64,000 nt of DNA from Chrysaora quinquecirrha (taxonomy: Eukaryota > Cnidaria > Scyphozoa > Semaeostomeae > Pelagiidae). Shown piece after piece: positions 10,330-25,300 of this stretch. The position numbers and the translations under genes were made by a program. Every line of letters begins with the position of its first letter. Position 1 is the first letter of the stretch. A model generated the notes under the pieces. That model worked only from the letters and a program-made list of their open reading frames with translations. It was not told the DNA's origin and made no database searches. The stretch is taken from positions 983,026-1,047,025 of the forward strand of contig JACTAT010000032.1 in the NCBI GenBank assembly GCA_014526335.1. Direction: 5' to 3'.

Positions 10330-13300
10330 CTAGAAAACACATATAGAATTAAATTAGAGTTAAAGGCTTCGAAAAAGAAAAGGCGTTTGGAAGTTTACTA
10401 AGATAAACTATCTTTATATTTATAGATATATTTGGAATTAAAGCTTGTTTACTAACGTAAATTTACATTTAAATTTAGGGTCAGCTATGTTTATGTCATT
10501 ATCTCCAAAACCTCGCGGGAAATAACAAAAACGTTGCACATTAAACGACCAAACGTATAAAACAAATAATACGTGATCTGTATTTCACGTAAACTTGAAA
10601 AATCACTGCTATTTTACGTAAGAACTAATTTCATTTTTGTCGTAGAGAAGGTCATTAAACGATACTTTATTTATACCCTATACTGGTACTTTTAACAAGG
10701 TCATACAATTTAAAATCCCACCTTGTTGCGAGTAAATATTGCAAGGATCTTGATATAAAGATTGTTTTTACTTCATATAAGGTTAGAAACATGCTTGGGG
10801 TTGCAAATCAGATCACGTATATATCATCTGTCGTAACTTTCCCACAAGTTTTTACAATTGTGTTCCATACGTTTACTGATTCACTCCTCCAATTTGTTGG
10901 AATTTTTTCCTAATTCACCAAACCATGGCAAATTCGACAACGGAACGAGCTATTACTTGTGACTGTGATTACCAACCATTCGATTTTATGGCAACGACGT
11001 GATGAAAAACAAAAGAGAGTCTGCTAGGCCGTCTTGACAAACGTGAACTCGGTTGAGATAAAATCGAAAAGGTTATCAATAACAGAGTCTGTATTGTACT
11101 GTATTAATTGACGAAACAAATTTTATTTCATGGGAGAAAAGAACAGTTCAACTGCAAAAGAAAGTTTCGAAGATTGAGGAGTGTCAGGATTGGATCTAAG
11201 GTACGAAAGGAATTGTTATTGAAGAAGATAAGTATGCTGATGATGGTTGAACCATGGGCTGTAGGAAACGTGGAGCTCCGTATCAGACGTTTTTTCCCTT
11301 TTCATTTATCTATTTCATTATTCTGCTGCGAATTATCTATCTAATTATTCTGCTGCGAAGGCGTCATTGTAGTCTTGCGTGTCGCTGATTGACACGAGAT
11401 TGAGCCATTATGTTACTCGAACGGTAAACTGAAACCTCTTCGTACATAAATATTATATGGGTAAGAAAAGCTTCAACTTGCTGGTTTCAGCTTTCTCCAC
11501 ATGCTCGTAACGCGAGAACAATAGTGTGTCATATGTGTGATGTCACACTTATGATACAGGAAAGTGAGCTTTCTTTCTAAAAGACGGTTGGAGGCAAATG
11601 AGTGACCTCAAGATGCTTTTGAGCGCGGGATTTTCAAAATTCCTAGTTTTTAGAACAGAATTTGAAGGCGTGTTTGAAATGGACTAACATGAGTTTGCTT
11701 ACAGGTAGCAAGGTCGCTTCAACTACTCGAAAAATCCTGAAAAATTTCAAATGTGAAAAGCTTGATAGTACATTGTGTCCGTTCTTGACGATATACACTT
11801 TATTATAGGATGTCAGTTATGTTCCTGGAAAGAGATGCAAAGAAGAACTCGATTTTAGAGATACTGAATTTAGACACGGAAATATTCTAGAAATGTAGAC
11901 CGCCTCTCATTGCTAAATATTTAAGAGTAGCTCTCGTATTCTTAATTTCAATAAACGCCTTGTTAGAAATTAACTTGACAATAAAAAGTTATGTGGACAA
12001 ATCTAACTTGATATCAGCTTAAATTAAGTTCGCTGAATGTAAATTAAAGCAAGAAATAATTCACCTCGTGACAACTCTTAGTCAGAAAAGCACACTGGTC
12101 AGTAAAATTTCTGATATTCTGCAATTCATCATCAATATCCTGGAATTGATATTGTAAAATAGGTTCTTTAAATAAAGAATAGTTTTCAAGGAACATCCGT
12201 CCATAGCACAGAATGAATACGTAAATTTCTGGACTTCTGTGCATCACAGAGTTTAAATGAACAAGCCCTTGATGTTTTTATTAGAAAAGAAATGTTTGAA
12301 TTGTTTTGCAGAAGAAGTTTCTTTGCAAAGCAGTCGTCTTAAATGTTTTACATGGACACCTAAAATCACTTTCATAGTCTATAGTATTCCAAAGTATATA
12401 TAAGAGTTTTATATAACACACAACCCTTACTTTGTGGTAATGGAATCGCTTGTCATCTAACGCATCCTTCAATGAAGCAAGGATTCCTTTCCTTAAATTG
12501 GCTCGAGCTGGTGCCTGTACAACAAAAACTCAACATAACATGGATTTTTCAGACAATTACAAGATCGTTAGAAAGAATAGGAAACATTATTGAAGATGGT
12601 CAATAAATTTCAATTCATACAATAACAGGGAGTATGAATTTTCTTAAAAGCTAATAACAGAACCACAGACTGCTAACCTACGTTTTCTTTGCTAAGTTTT
12701 GTTTAACATTTAATTACATAAGTCATCATTAATAGCTCATTTCACATCTCTTTTAATAAATTTCCTTTATAATCTCATTCGCTAGCTTTTCTGTCCAACA
12801 AATATCACCTCACCCTGTATCAATATCAACTATCAATAACGCCCCCAACATATGAACCTACTTAGTTCCACAAGTCAAAACAACCCCCAAATTCAAACTC
12901 ATGTGATCTTTTTTGATTCTGCCATTACTCTGATGAAGCCTGGAATGCCGGTGCGAAACATTAGTCAATAAAAACCTGAGTCATTTCTTTTGTCGTTTTC
13001 TCGTCGCTTTGCAACACTGCTCTATTTAACAAAACAAAAGCCTATTCTGTGTGTGTGAACAGAAAGAGTATCTATTCTCAGTTAGACTCTTCAAATAATT
13101 ATATTGGTCTTACCGGTGTATCCGGCAAGCTTTATAACACTTAAACTACAGTGCAGATTTAGCTTCACTTGCTGATTGGTGCATTTCGATCAACATCCGA
13201 GTTTCAACTCCACCTATGTCAATCGCCTCGACCTCTTTTCTGGCATTTTTATTATGAGGATTGTCAAACGAGCAAAGCATTTAAAAAGTGTATTCTGTAT

Positions 13301-16300
13301 AGTACTACAAAGACTATGAATATTTCAGAAAATCACAGCAAAACGCGTCTGACATTTGAGAAAGGGGTGGCTTGTAAATTTTTTAAAACTAGGTAAACCA
13401 TTTTGTGCTCAGGTGATGAGCTAGAATTTGTTACGCTTGGGTATCTAGCCTTACATTGGTACTTGTGTTGCTCAACACCCATTCATTTATAAGCGCTGAT
13501 GGCCCTTGGACTCGACAAATCAATCATAGATTAGACAAATCAAGCCAGATCAAGCGTTTCTCTGGAGATTAATGATCTTGCATTTGCGAATGAGATGAAT
13601 ATAAAATCAATAACAGCTTTGCCCACATAACAGTAATTAATGAAAGAATATATTCAGACCTTTTCTTCTGTTAAGAATGCTTTAAGGAGTTTGTCTTCGT
13701 TCAGGGCTTTTTCTGCTATCACAAGGTCCAAGTAGCTTGTCGAGTGAAAAAAAAAACTCGGTTAATGTAAACTATTGTTTAGTTAAACGTTTGGGTTGAG
13801 AAACTAAAGTCTAGTTGGATACAAGCATGGATGCAGCAAGACAAAAAAGGTCCTGCACTCGGAACTTTCAGGTTCGTTCTTGACGCAGAAATAAAATAAA
13901 GACTCCAACATTGTGACAGATTACAAGTTCAAACAAGATATATTATTATATAGGGATGAGCAATTGCAACGGTAAGTGCTACAGCTTGCGTAATTCTGTT
14001 CACTAGTTCAAGATATGATGTCAATTTTCAGTTAACATCAGTTTTATGGAAGGTGTGACAAAATACACGTGCCAAATGATCAAGTAAATTAATTTCACTT
14101 TACTAATTAGGGCGCTGAAAGGCAGTTAAACAAAAAATTTATTTTGCTTCGAACACAACTGCACATAATAGAAACATACTTTTGTAGCTTTCTACATTCT
14201 CTTGAGAAGTCATCACCAGCAACTGTTTTGAATTCTTTACCTTCAATTAGATAAAAAAAAATAGAGTACGAGTCTCTTATAACAAGCAGTGCTTCTTATT
14301 ATATTCTTAGATCAGAACGTTTACACTGCATCATTTAACAAGAATACACAGCAATCAAAGAATTTGTATTAGCATTGTCTATGGTTTTTGCAAAAATAAG
14401 GAACTGACCAGGGGAAGGGGGCTAAGAAGCACGAATAATTTCACTACTCACAGGCGTTCCGCAGGGGTCCTCCATTTTTTATATATTTGTCAACGATCTG
14501 TTCTATACAGAATTAGAGTCTGAAATATGCAATTTTGCTGACGAGACAACACTTTATGCATGTGATATATCTATTGAAGCCGTCATATTTAACCTAGAGG
14601 ACGATCTACAAAAAATTTCAGATTGGTTCAAAGACAACAGAATGTGTGCTAATTCAGCGAAGTTTCAGGAAATGATTTTGGGTCTCAAGAGTAACAGCTC
14701 ATCCTGCCTCAATATTGGTGAACAGATATTGAAACAAAACGAAAAAGAAAACATCTTGGCGTTCAAATAGACAACATTTTAAATTTTAATATGCATGTCA
14801 AGGTGCGCTGCCGGAAAATAAATCTAAAACTTTGTACATTTTCGAGAATAAGACCATTCCTCAACAAAGAAAAAGCTAAAATACTACTGACATCTATTGT
14901 TATGTCGAGTTTTTCATACTTTCCCTCGATATGAATGTTCTGTAGCTAAACACAACGAAATAGCGTGCCTTGCGAGTATTTTATGGAGGACGGCGATCCC
15001 TCATTTGAACAGCTTCTCGCAAGAAATGGAAACATTACAGTCCATCAAAAGAACCTCAAAGACTAATGACTGAAATATATAAGAAAAAGAACCACCAAAA
15101 TCAATCATATATGTGGAAGTTCTTTGTAAAAAAATATATATATACCTTACAGCCTCCGTTCCAAAGAGTTATGCAAATATAGCCTTCTATTAACTCAGAC
15201 AAATCGATATAGACTAAATTCTCTTTGATTTAGATCGCAAAGTGGTATGGCAAATGGTGTAGTTGCTTAACTCGTAAAAAATTCTTGTTGATTATATTTT
15301 AATTAGTTCTTAGTAACTATGTACCTTATACCAAATTTAAAGAATATTGTGTTGATGATACCGAAGAACGAAGCCAAGGGAGGGCAACAAGGGCCAAGCC
15401 CGAAGAAATGAACAACAACAAGGCTAAGGAAAAAGGCATAGGAGAATTTTAACTAATTACAACACAAAGGAACAGGTCTGAGAAATAAAACTATGTAAGA
15501 CAAATAATTTCTGTGGAATAGGACTGAGGACGAGGACTGACGAAAAAGATTACGGGTGGGGAAAGACAATGGCAATACATAGTCGATATCCTAAAGCAGT
15601 TGCTGTCATGGACACATCAGCAATAACGATTCGGTTGCACTTATTAGTTTGTTTACATTTTTCGAATTCAAGAGGAAAAAGGCCTCTCCCTCTCCTCACT
15701 CCAATCATTAAAATATTCACGAACAGCAACAGCAAAGCACATAATAAAAACGAAGAGGACAAATACTTTCTTGTAAGAGCAAAAAAAACTTTTTTTAGAA
15801 AACAGCGAAAATATACTCGGAAACAACAAGAACCAGAGTAAAACACGCAGTATTTTGTGTTGAGCCTGCTCGTAGGGGAGGTGCGCAGCACAAGAAATCC
15901 ACCCAAGAGTGGTCTGCATTAAAACGCAAATTATATGTCAAAAATCTTGGGATTCTTTTTCCCAAACAAAAATGTTCAGCGAATTCAATGGTCTTCTGCC
16001 ATAGAGCTTCTATGGAGGTGGCAGTTTTCCACGGCGATTACATGCCAGAGAAAATTATTTAAATATGTCGCAAAATATATGGAAATATTCGTCGATAAAT
16101 TATGTCTATTCATACATCTGTAATTCTTTAATAATGAACTCTGTGATCAAGGACAAGGGAAACGCAACTTTTCAAGCATGTTTTCATGCGTGAAATAGAT
16201 GCAATCAGACCGGGCGCGCTGTGCGGAAGTAAATCCATAGCAAATGTTACACATCTTTTGCGTTGGCTCAGTGTGGTCAGGGTTCGAGCCAGCCATTGAA

Positions 16301-19300
16301 GCGTCACAGCAAGGTCTCGATTAGTTAACCTAGTTAACCTACTACTGAGATCCTAGCGACTGGCGTCATAACACTACTTCACCTTCACCATCCTTTGTTT
16401 ACGTTTTCGATATTCAAAATTAAAAATTCTAATACGGCAGGTCTAGGAAACAAACATTATTTTGTTTCTGAAAATTTTTAGGGGCTAGAACAGTAAAACG
16501 AGTTCATTTCCTGCATAATTTTATTATAATGCTGTTTTCTTGTACAACCAGATTTAACAAGTAACGCGCTCAAATTAGTTTGGATCCTCAAACTGGAGCA
16601 AGATTTTATTTCAATTCCGCTTCGTTCAATAATGTCTTACATCTATGCAGAATCTTCTTGGAGATTAAGATTGCGCTTGAAAATGATTTTCAAACTTATT
16701 TCGTACCATTTTATGTTTTGTTTCTTACAAAAATCTTCGTTTCATAGCATGCAATTTGATTTTGAAAGTCAAACTAGTTTTTTCTTAGATTCATGAAAGG
16801 TATTTTTTTCTTGAAGACTAAAACGGTTTTGAGAAGATGTTTCAACATCTGAGGGAATAGTTAAAGGACAAAATCGAACAAGACAAACATGGAACACTTG
16901 ACAAAATCGGCTAACATTGCTTACACCAATTTCAGGTCACATGGTCACACCATTGAGGGACCATTGCTTTGTTGTCAAATTCAGAACTCGAATCACGCTT
17001 TTCATGCCACAAATTAAGAATTCAATAAACGGCAAAGCTCCTCAAAAGTATGGCCATGTGACCTCAAATGGGTATAAACACCGCTAGCCGATTTGTTCTA
17101 TTACAACAATAAGAAATAGAGCTGGGCAGCTGCACTTAAAGTCCTCTGATGACAAGAACATACAACCTACTGCCCAATAAGGACAAAAGTTTTCATTGCG
17201 TACAAAGCACCAAAAAGGCTACGCCATCAAGACTTATGTATCCCTGGCCAACCATCCCTGAAGTCCACTTCTCCTGTTGGAAAGAATGGTTTACCTATTC
17301 CTTTATTAGGCGGAAAACTATTTCAGCATATTTTAAATGTTTTGAGACTTCACTCGAAATTAGCAATTATCAAAAATAACGTTAAAATACTGCTAGAAAA
17401 TGTACAAATACTTGTGTTGATATGTTTAGATATATACAAATTCATTTTCCCGCAGCAGTTTCAAAACTTGAACGAAAACTCTTGGCACTGTGTCTGCCGA
17501 CAAAACGATTTCACAAAGGCAAAGCTTTCGTTATTGCACTTGCGAAGTTCTCTATAAAAATTGATAGCTGGCAATGTAAAAGTCATCAAGAAAATACTTG
17601 AAGCAGAAAAGTGCCCCATGCTTACAAAATTAGGACAGATTCGAGAATTGATGATGATGATGGTGACGATGATGATGATGATGAAACGATTTTGATGATG
17701 ACGATAACGATTATGATAATGACTATAGTTCTTCGGATAAAGCAATAGCGTTGCTAAGTTTAGTACTACGTTCGATGACCACTTGACAAATTTAGAACAA
17801 TTTTTTATACGATTATGATATTCAGGCATATCCTTGAATCTTCTTGAATATGTGTTCGCAGTAAACATGTTGACTTTTTTAGAGTTGAGTTCTAACAAAA
17901 AAAGAATTGAAGGGATTTTAAAGCCTTTGGCCTTGCTGGCATTTACAGGTCTTTCACCCTAACTTTGCAACAACATTTTTCGACCTTTGAACAGCCTAAC
18001 GAGTGATACTGTAGTTTTTTAACGGGATGATCAATGCGAAAAGGCATTTTGCCAATTAAAAACACTTGGTCATTTAAGCCAGTGTTACGCTTCCCTAAAT
18101 TTGGTCAACCGTTTATTGTTGATGTAAGCAATTATGTTTGTGATGGAGTTTTATCTCAAAAATGAAATAATGACCAGATCACCACAATATCATATTTATC
18201 GACATCACTTAAAAGTGCACAACAAAAATAGTCTGTGACAATCAAGGAAGCTTTTGCTCTAGTTTGCACGATCTGACATTGGCATGTCTATTTGGCTGGA
18301 GCATAATTTTTCTTAAACTCAGATCATAATGCATTAACACACTTCGAGAACAAAATGACCCTCGCGGTAGACTTTCTCCCTGGTTATCTGAACTAGAAGA
18401 ATACAACTGTACGTTGTTAAGTATACACCATAGGTAAATGAAATATCAAAGTAGGTGCTCTTTCTGAAAAAAGAGCTTCAAGTTCTGTACAGCCTGCATC
18501 TAATTTTCAAGAGAAAATGTACGCTCCATTTACCGATGAAAACAGATTTCACTTTTAATTAAAAGAAGAACAAACCAACGACCAAGTCATCTCCAATGCA
18601 AATGAGTGTATGAAGAATTCGCAGCCGATACCTAATGGCAAATTATAACGAATTCATTTTCATTTGAGACTTGTGGATGTCGACTTCAAGTTACTTTATT
18701 TTCATTAAGTTGGTTTGAAAAAAATAATGCTAACTTTTACAAAGTTGTTCGAGGAAATATTCTCCAAAAAGCTCATTTTCTCGAAGTTTTGAAGAAAAAG
18801 ATAATTCAAGAACTGGACCGTGGAATAACAAAATTTTGTGTGATATTTTGGTCGAAGACCCAGCGAAGGTTGAGCACAAAATTTGAAATGATCATTTTCA
18901 TTCTATTGTTCATTTGACAAAAAATAAGCTTAAATTCGTTCTGTCATTCTGTCATTCATAATTTCATTTTCTATATTAAAAATACAGATTCGAACTATAA
19001 ATATGAAAATGGTTTCGAAATATTTCGCAAAAGGTTTCGGAAATTAAGATCTCAATTTCTCTACATTAGGTATTTATCAGTATCGAGGACATTATTCAAC
19101 CTTGTTGGCTCTTGATATTAATTTATGCCGAAGGCTATCACTTTGTGATGCCAAATTTCAGTCTTTTTTAAAGAAAATCCACGCCATGGAACAACACCAA
19201 AATTAAGAATAAACCATTAGACACCGTCTTAAAAATGAAAATTTTGTCGTTGTTATCGTAAAGATTCGCCTTTTCAAGAAATACTGCTTTTTGTTTACTG

Positions 19301-22300
19301 TACCTGTACTTTGAACCAATGTTGCTGAAATCGAAAACTAAATTGACAATTTGTATATAGATGGCTAACTTCCACAGATTTTATTGCTTTTAAAGGTTTT
19401 TGTATATTACAATAGCTTATTACAAGTTCTAAATTCCTCAAGTCCGAATTTTTAGGAAAAATGACTATTTTTCAACAAGTGACCTGCCTTCAGAGAAGGT
19501 GCAACTAAAACCTAAAACACGACGTTGGTACATTCAAAGGTATCCGAAAACCATATTTCGATTTATATCAGACAATCTCAATTGCACTGACATATGTCAG
19601 GGTATTCATACAAACTGTTCAAGTCATTGTTGAAGTTAGTAATAAAAACAACGAAGCTTGCATATATGTTACAAAAGATATTTGTCTAATCCTGTTACCT
19701 ACCTAACTGCTTTTTTATTGTCGTTTCAGCTCCTAAAGGAGTTAAAATTGGCTTGGTAGGGAGAACAGGTACCTTGAAAGAATGACCAAAATCAAATATC
19801 TGGAAGTTGGAATATGAAAATCGCTATAACAATTTGATGAAGAGGTCGTATTGCAAAATAGCAAGGATTGAAATTTACATCAGATCCGAAGTTACTTTAT
19901 TCAGAATTACAAAGATAAAAACAATATTACTGAAAATGTTAAAAAATATCAGACTGTAAATCAATCGATAAACAATGTTTTGATAAAACAAAATATTTTT
20001 AAAGATATGAATGGGGGTAAGCAGTAAAAAAGTGTAATTGTCTCCTGCTCAATTAATATAACTTGATAGTTTCTTAGCATCACTTTGCTAAAGTAAGATA
20101 CAAAGAAATATGAAATAAAACTTGACAAATGCTTTGTTTTACTGATATTATTTGAAGCAGACACCGATTATTTGTACCGATAGTTTATTGCAATCAATAG
20201 TTTGTTCTAATGAACAACAGAGTAGATATGACTTCTGTACTTCATAATTAAATACGCCAGTCATAGCCAAGATGCTCTCACATCTTCTAACATATGGTGG
20301 CGCAAGATAAGCTAAAACAACGAAACGTATGGTAGCATGTAAGCACGAGAACGAAACGAAAAGTATGCAGCACGAGATAAGCTAAACGAACCTTGGCCGC
20401 ATAGAACTTGCATTGAACAGGCTGTACTCAAGTCATGCAGTAGGTTCTACGGACTATCTCAGTGGAGAATAAAGCAGTGTAAAGTCCAGTTATATCATTA
20501 TGTCAAAACTTGACGTTCTATTGAATCAATAGGATTACAAAATGGGAATCCTAAAGAAATGATTTTTTCCGTAATTACATTGGATAGCAAAAATAGAAGC
20601 ATACCACTGTGGACATGATATCATTGTGTGCAGATAAGCAATGACTGAGATATTCAAAATCTTCATACTGTCGTAGAACAATAACACCACCTTCATATCG
20701 TTCGCTTTCATTCTAAAAAGAAGGCAAATAGACATGCAAAACTGTATCCACTGCACTTTAAAGGAAATAAAATGCCAAATAAATCAGGAGAACAAGAAAA
20801 ATTACGAGACCTTCAACCAAAAGGATTGGTCTCGAAATAAACTGTTTAATTAATTTATGCGAAAAATGTCATCTTCTTCTATATAACAAACTTTGAATTT
20901 CAGGGTAGTAGGGCTGTGGGTTGCTGGCAATAAAAGTAAACCTTCAATCCTAGTAGGTCTGTGGGTTGCTGACAAACAGTGAAATTGAGATTTTCATTTT
21001 TTGCAGCAGCTCTAAATCTCTGAAACACATTGAGGTGCCAGTATGAAATGAATACGAAATGACTTCATGTTGGATGGGGAATTGGGAGTCCCCATTTTCA
21101 CTATGCCAGTATGAAATTAATACGATCTTCAAGGTCGCCGTTTTTTGTCTGAAATCAGTTGTTTTATTTCAACGAGAACAAAGAGCAAAGCGGCATCGAG
21201 GTGTAACTCATTCAACCATTCACAATTTCCATTTTCAGGTGAAGCTGATTACTGTATCGTATTTATTTCAATCCCTTCAATGCCCCTCGCTTCACTCTCA
21301 TTGATTTCCATCGGCCTCCATATGCTAGAAGTTTAGTCAACGTCAAGTTTGGCTTGCGGAAAGCATACCGTCGAAGTTTCTTCGACGTTGTTCCAACTTC
21401 AATCTGAGCTTTGATTTCTTTATCAATGTTTTGAAATTCACAATATCTTGCAGGTTGCACAAGTCGGACATGAGATTAAGTCAGAGTTACACCAAGATTC
21501 TGTTTTGCACTGCCAAATTTGAAAACTTCAAATGAAACCTAAACAGATTTAGTTAAGGAAATTGAAAACGAATGTACGCTTTGGACTGTTAAGGTGGTGG
21601 GGAACATTTTGATGTAAAGAAGTTGGCATTTAACGCAAAATTTACCGAAATTCAGGTAAAATAAAACAATGTTATACCAAGGTTATTCAAGAAGCTCCAC
21701 TCCTTGTTATTATTTATTATATACGCATAAAGCTATTTTAATGTGGCGTTTTCCGAACAGCAACAACAACCAAATATCTTGATTGAAAATAGGACGTTTT
21801 AGGCAGAAAACAACATACGTAAGGTTACATCATTCATGAGATTTATGCGATTGGGCCTCCTGTGCATGGACCAGCCCTCTGTAATTAATGATTACCATAC
21901 TGAGTTGTTCAACAGATTTAAATCAGGGCTATTATTGGCCAGTAGTCTTTTTGCGACCACAGTGAAGTCAGGATAATTCTCTTTGATGATTATTTTCTTT
22001 GAGTTTGGTTTGTAATAGGCTACTGCTGACGCGGTAACCTTTCTGGTTTCGGTACACCCGTATCTGAGACTACATATTTTTGTGTTTGGATTACTTTGAG
22101 AAAAAAGCAGCTAAGATTTTGATTTTTCTACAAGACATGCTTATTAGGTTGAAGTTTACCTGGTACAAGTTTGGTAAGATTTTGCAGCAGGAAGGATTTT
22201 ATATCAACTACTAGCCCTTGTACACGTCGATGTCGGGTTGAATTTTTTCAACTTTTCTTTAATGAAGTGGAGATTTTCTGAGATACAATTCATTCACATG

Positions 22301-25300
22301 TTTGATTTGATGTATTAATCGTTTCTTGTATCAATCTATTTTGGTTTAGCCGAATCGTACAACTAATAAGTATCACGAAATTCAGAAAATAAACAAATAA
22401 GACAGGCTTGATACACTTGCTTTCAAATGTTTTTGATCTTCACAACAGAAAACGAAAAAATTCTTAGGTAAGCATAATTTGCATTGTCATTTGATAGACT
22501 GCGAATTTGATAGTCTGCTAATTTGAATAAGGATCAAAGAAGCGGGATGTCAAGTTCTACAGTTCTCCCCGCGGTTCTCCATCTCCTTGTTGCTTGAAAG
22601 ACTGTACTTGTAACTTTGTACTTCTGAATTATTTCATGTCTTCTTTTAGATTTTAACAGAGTTCAACTGCCAATGCACGGCAAGTATATTTTCCACAGTT
22701 CTCCACCTGTTTTTGAAGATAGGTTTTCACCAGCTGTATTGTTTACTTACTGCAGAATGTGGAGAACTGTTAGAACTCAAAAATATATTGTCAGACAGTG
22801 AGAAGTGTGGAAGACATCAAATTATTTGGACCGTTTTTCCACTTTTATGTCGTAGAAAAAGGTGGGGAACTGTCAGTTTCTTAGATTCCAAGCTTTCTCC
22901 CCCGCAACGGCAGAAGCATTGCTTGAATTTTAATCAACAGAACGGTGCTAAAGGTGCATTTGAAGGATAAAGGTATTGATTCATCAGCTGAGAAATGAGT
23001 ACTATTGCCTCTTATGCGTTTTCGAGGGTTGAAAATGAATTACGGCCCTTTGAAAGGACTTTTTCTTTTTTCAAAGAAATTTCACAATTTGTAAATTGCA
23101 CACTCCTATTTACAAAAAACATCACTTGAGTCTTTAAGTCTTTCCATTCTTGAGAAAAAAAACGATTTTAGATTTCTACTCTTCCTCAGGCAATCATCGC
23201 CAAAAACAATGGGAACGCTATGTTACAAGTATGTTTTACCTATGTATGTTTAACCCAGTCCCATTATAACATATTTGGGTAATTAGACCCTCCCTCCCTC
23301 CGACTCAATGTTGGGACCACTTGCCACATCAATTTAACCAACATTTAGTCGAGGGGACGGGGTATGCGTTTTTAAGAGCAAAACTCTTGTATTTGTCAAC
23401 ATTCTTTGCATAATTGCTATCATCATATTTTCCATCATTATCATCAAATCAGATTAATTAGCTTCATCATAAGTAATTGCATTTTAGGGTTAAAAAAGGA
23501 AAAGCACCTCACAAGAGCTGCGTGCCGGAACTCCAAAGAATTGTTGATTTGAATTTAATAAAATACATAATAAAAGAAACAAGGCAAAACGGTACATAAA
23601 AAAACATGAGAATGAAATCTAACCGATATTACAAATCAATCGAATATATACAGATTTTGAATTAGTTTGGTTGATTATGATTGTTTGACGTGAAAGCCAG
23701 GTTAAAAATGATTAATGAAAATGTACGTGTGGTATAGATGAACAGGGATGCAAGAGGAGAGAGATAGTTGTAGACAAAAGAATATGAAAATAGGCAGCTT
23801 ACAATAATGTGTGAAAACTTAAAGGAGTAGCAGGATACGAAACAGTAGCTAGAAGAAAGTGCGAATAAGTGGTAAGAATAAAAGAGTTAGTGAGGGATAA
23901 GCGATCTGCAGTCTTATTCATGGCTTAAGGTAAGAGTGTGCCACACTCTCGCATTTGTTTCATCTCTGTAGCAGTGGCAGTATTTGTAAGTCTTGTAACG
24001 AATGACCAGGCTTGCAGAAGTGTTCTGCAACGCCTGATTTGTCATGTCGTTTATGTATTATGTCACATTTGTGTTCTTTAAGTCTGTCACGTATTCATCT
24101 ACCTGTTTGTCCGATGTACTGGCAGTCTGTCTTATTGTCCTGTTTACATTCGTTGCACTGTAGGAGGTAGATAACGTCTGTGGAGTTGCAGTTGAGTTTT
24201 GCGTTATGTTAAAAGTCTTGCCAGAGTTAGCAAATGTGACAGTATTGGCCCCGTTCTGTTTTTTAGATTCCCCGGAGACCACCGGTAGTGTCGGTTCGAT
24301 TTCGGCACTAACCAGGTAGACCCTGAGGTTTTTAGGGCGTCTGTAACTGGGTATCAGTGGCTGTGGAAAAGCTTCTTTGCAGTCCTGTCAGTTCTGTAGG
24401 ATGTTGAAGTTATAGGTAATGATCGACTTGAATTGTGAAACACTAGGGTTGTAGGTTGCCACAAAAGAAGTCCTCTGATTATGTCTTTTAGGTTTTGTCT
24501 TAAGACTGTCTTGTCGGGTAACGTTAAAAGCTTTCTGTATTTCGTTCTTAGTATGTCTGCGTTTGTAGCCCCTCCGTGTAAGGTAGTTAAGTAGTTCGTC
24601 ACTCTACGATTATAATCATCACAACAATAACACACCTAACAGTTCAGAAAACGGTAGACAGCAAACCAATACCCGTAACAAACGGAAACACCTACAAATA
24701 GACACTGTCATAAATCCTTCTAACGCCCCATATCTCACGCTGAACTTTCTCTACTCTCAAGAGGTCTTAACTTCTGCCCCACCCCACAAAACATTGACTG
24801 GAACGAAATTAACGCTGACTTCACAGATTTCAATTGTAGACTTAGACTTAAACACTACTTTAGACACAAAAACACAGACAACAACGACGACATTACTGAT
24901 AACAACACTATCCACAATGACCACCAACAAACAGGTAACAACAAATGCAAAAAGCCTAGCAACTGGACTCCACCTAAGAACTTAGATCCATTTCTGGAAT
25001 CTTACATCGCTAACCTAGAGAAAGACATTAAGAACACACAATCCACCAAAGTTTCTGAAAACCTTACGCGAGAAGAATGCAACGCACGTAAGACACTAGG
25101 AAGACGAATGGACATCATTATCAAACCAGCGGACAAAGGCTCTTGTACGGTAGTGATGGACAACAGAAATACTTAGACGAATGTAACAGACAACTTAACG
25201 ATCTACAATTTTACAAACAGCTCGACAACAACATCACTGACAAAGTTACCAAGACAGTTAAGACTTACTAAGAGCAAATGAAACGCAACAAAAACATACA

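Noticed and set aside
15550..15919. Overlapping frames on both strands, one with a hydrophobic stretch
   Set aside because: No recognisable family, and three frames compete over the same bases.
16268..16306. tRNA-like A and B boxes (tggctcagtgtgg, ggttcgagcc)
   Set aside because: The boxes are nearly adjacent, leaving no room for the anticodon arm.
17149..17379. Minus strand of this region as the missing PX exon (acceptor attctttccaacag)
   Set aside because: Frame does not give the expected proline loop and stops before a good donor.
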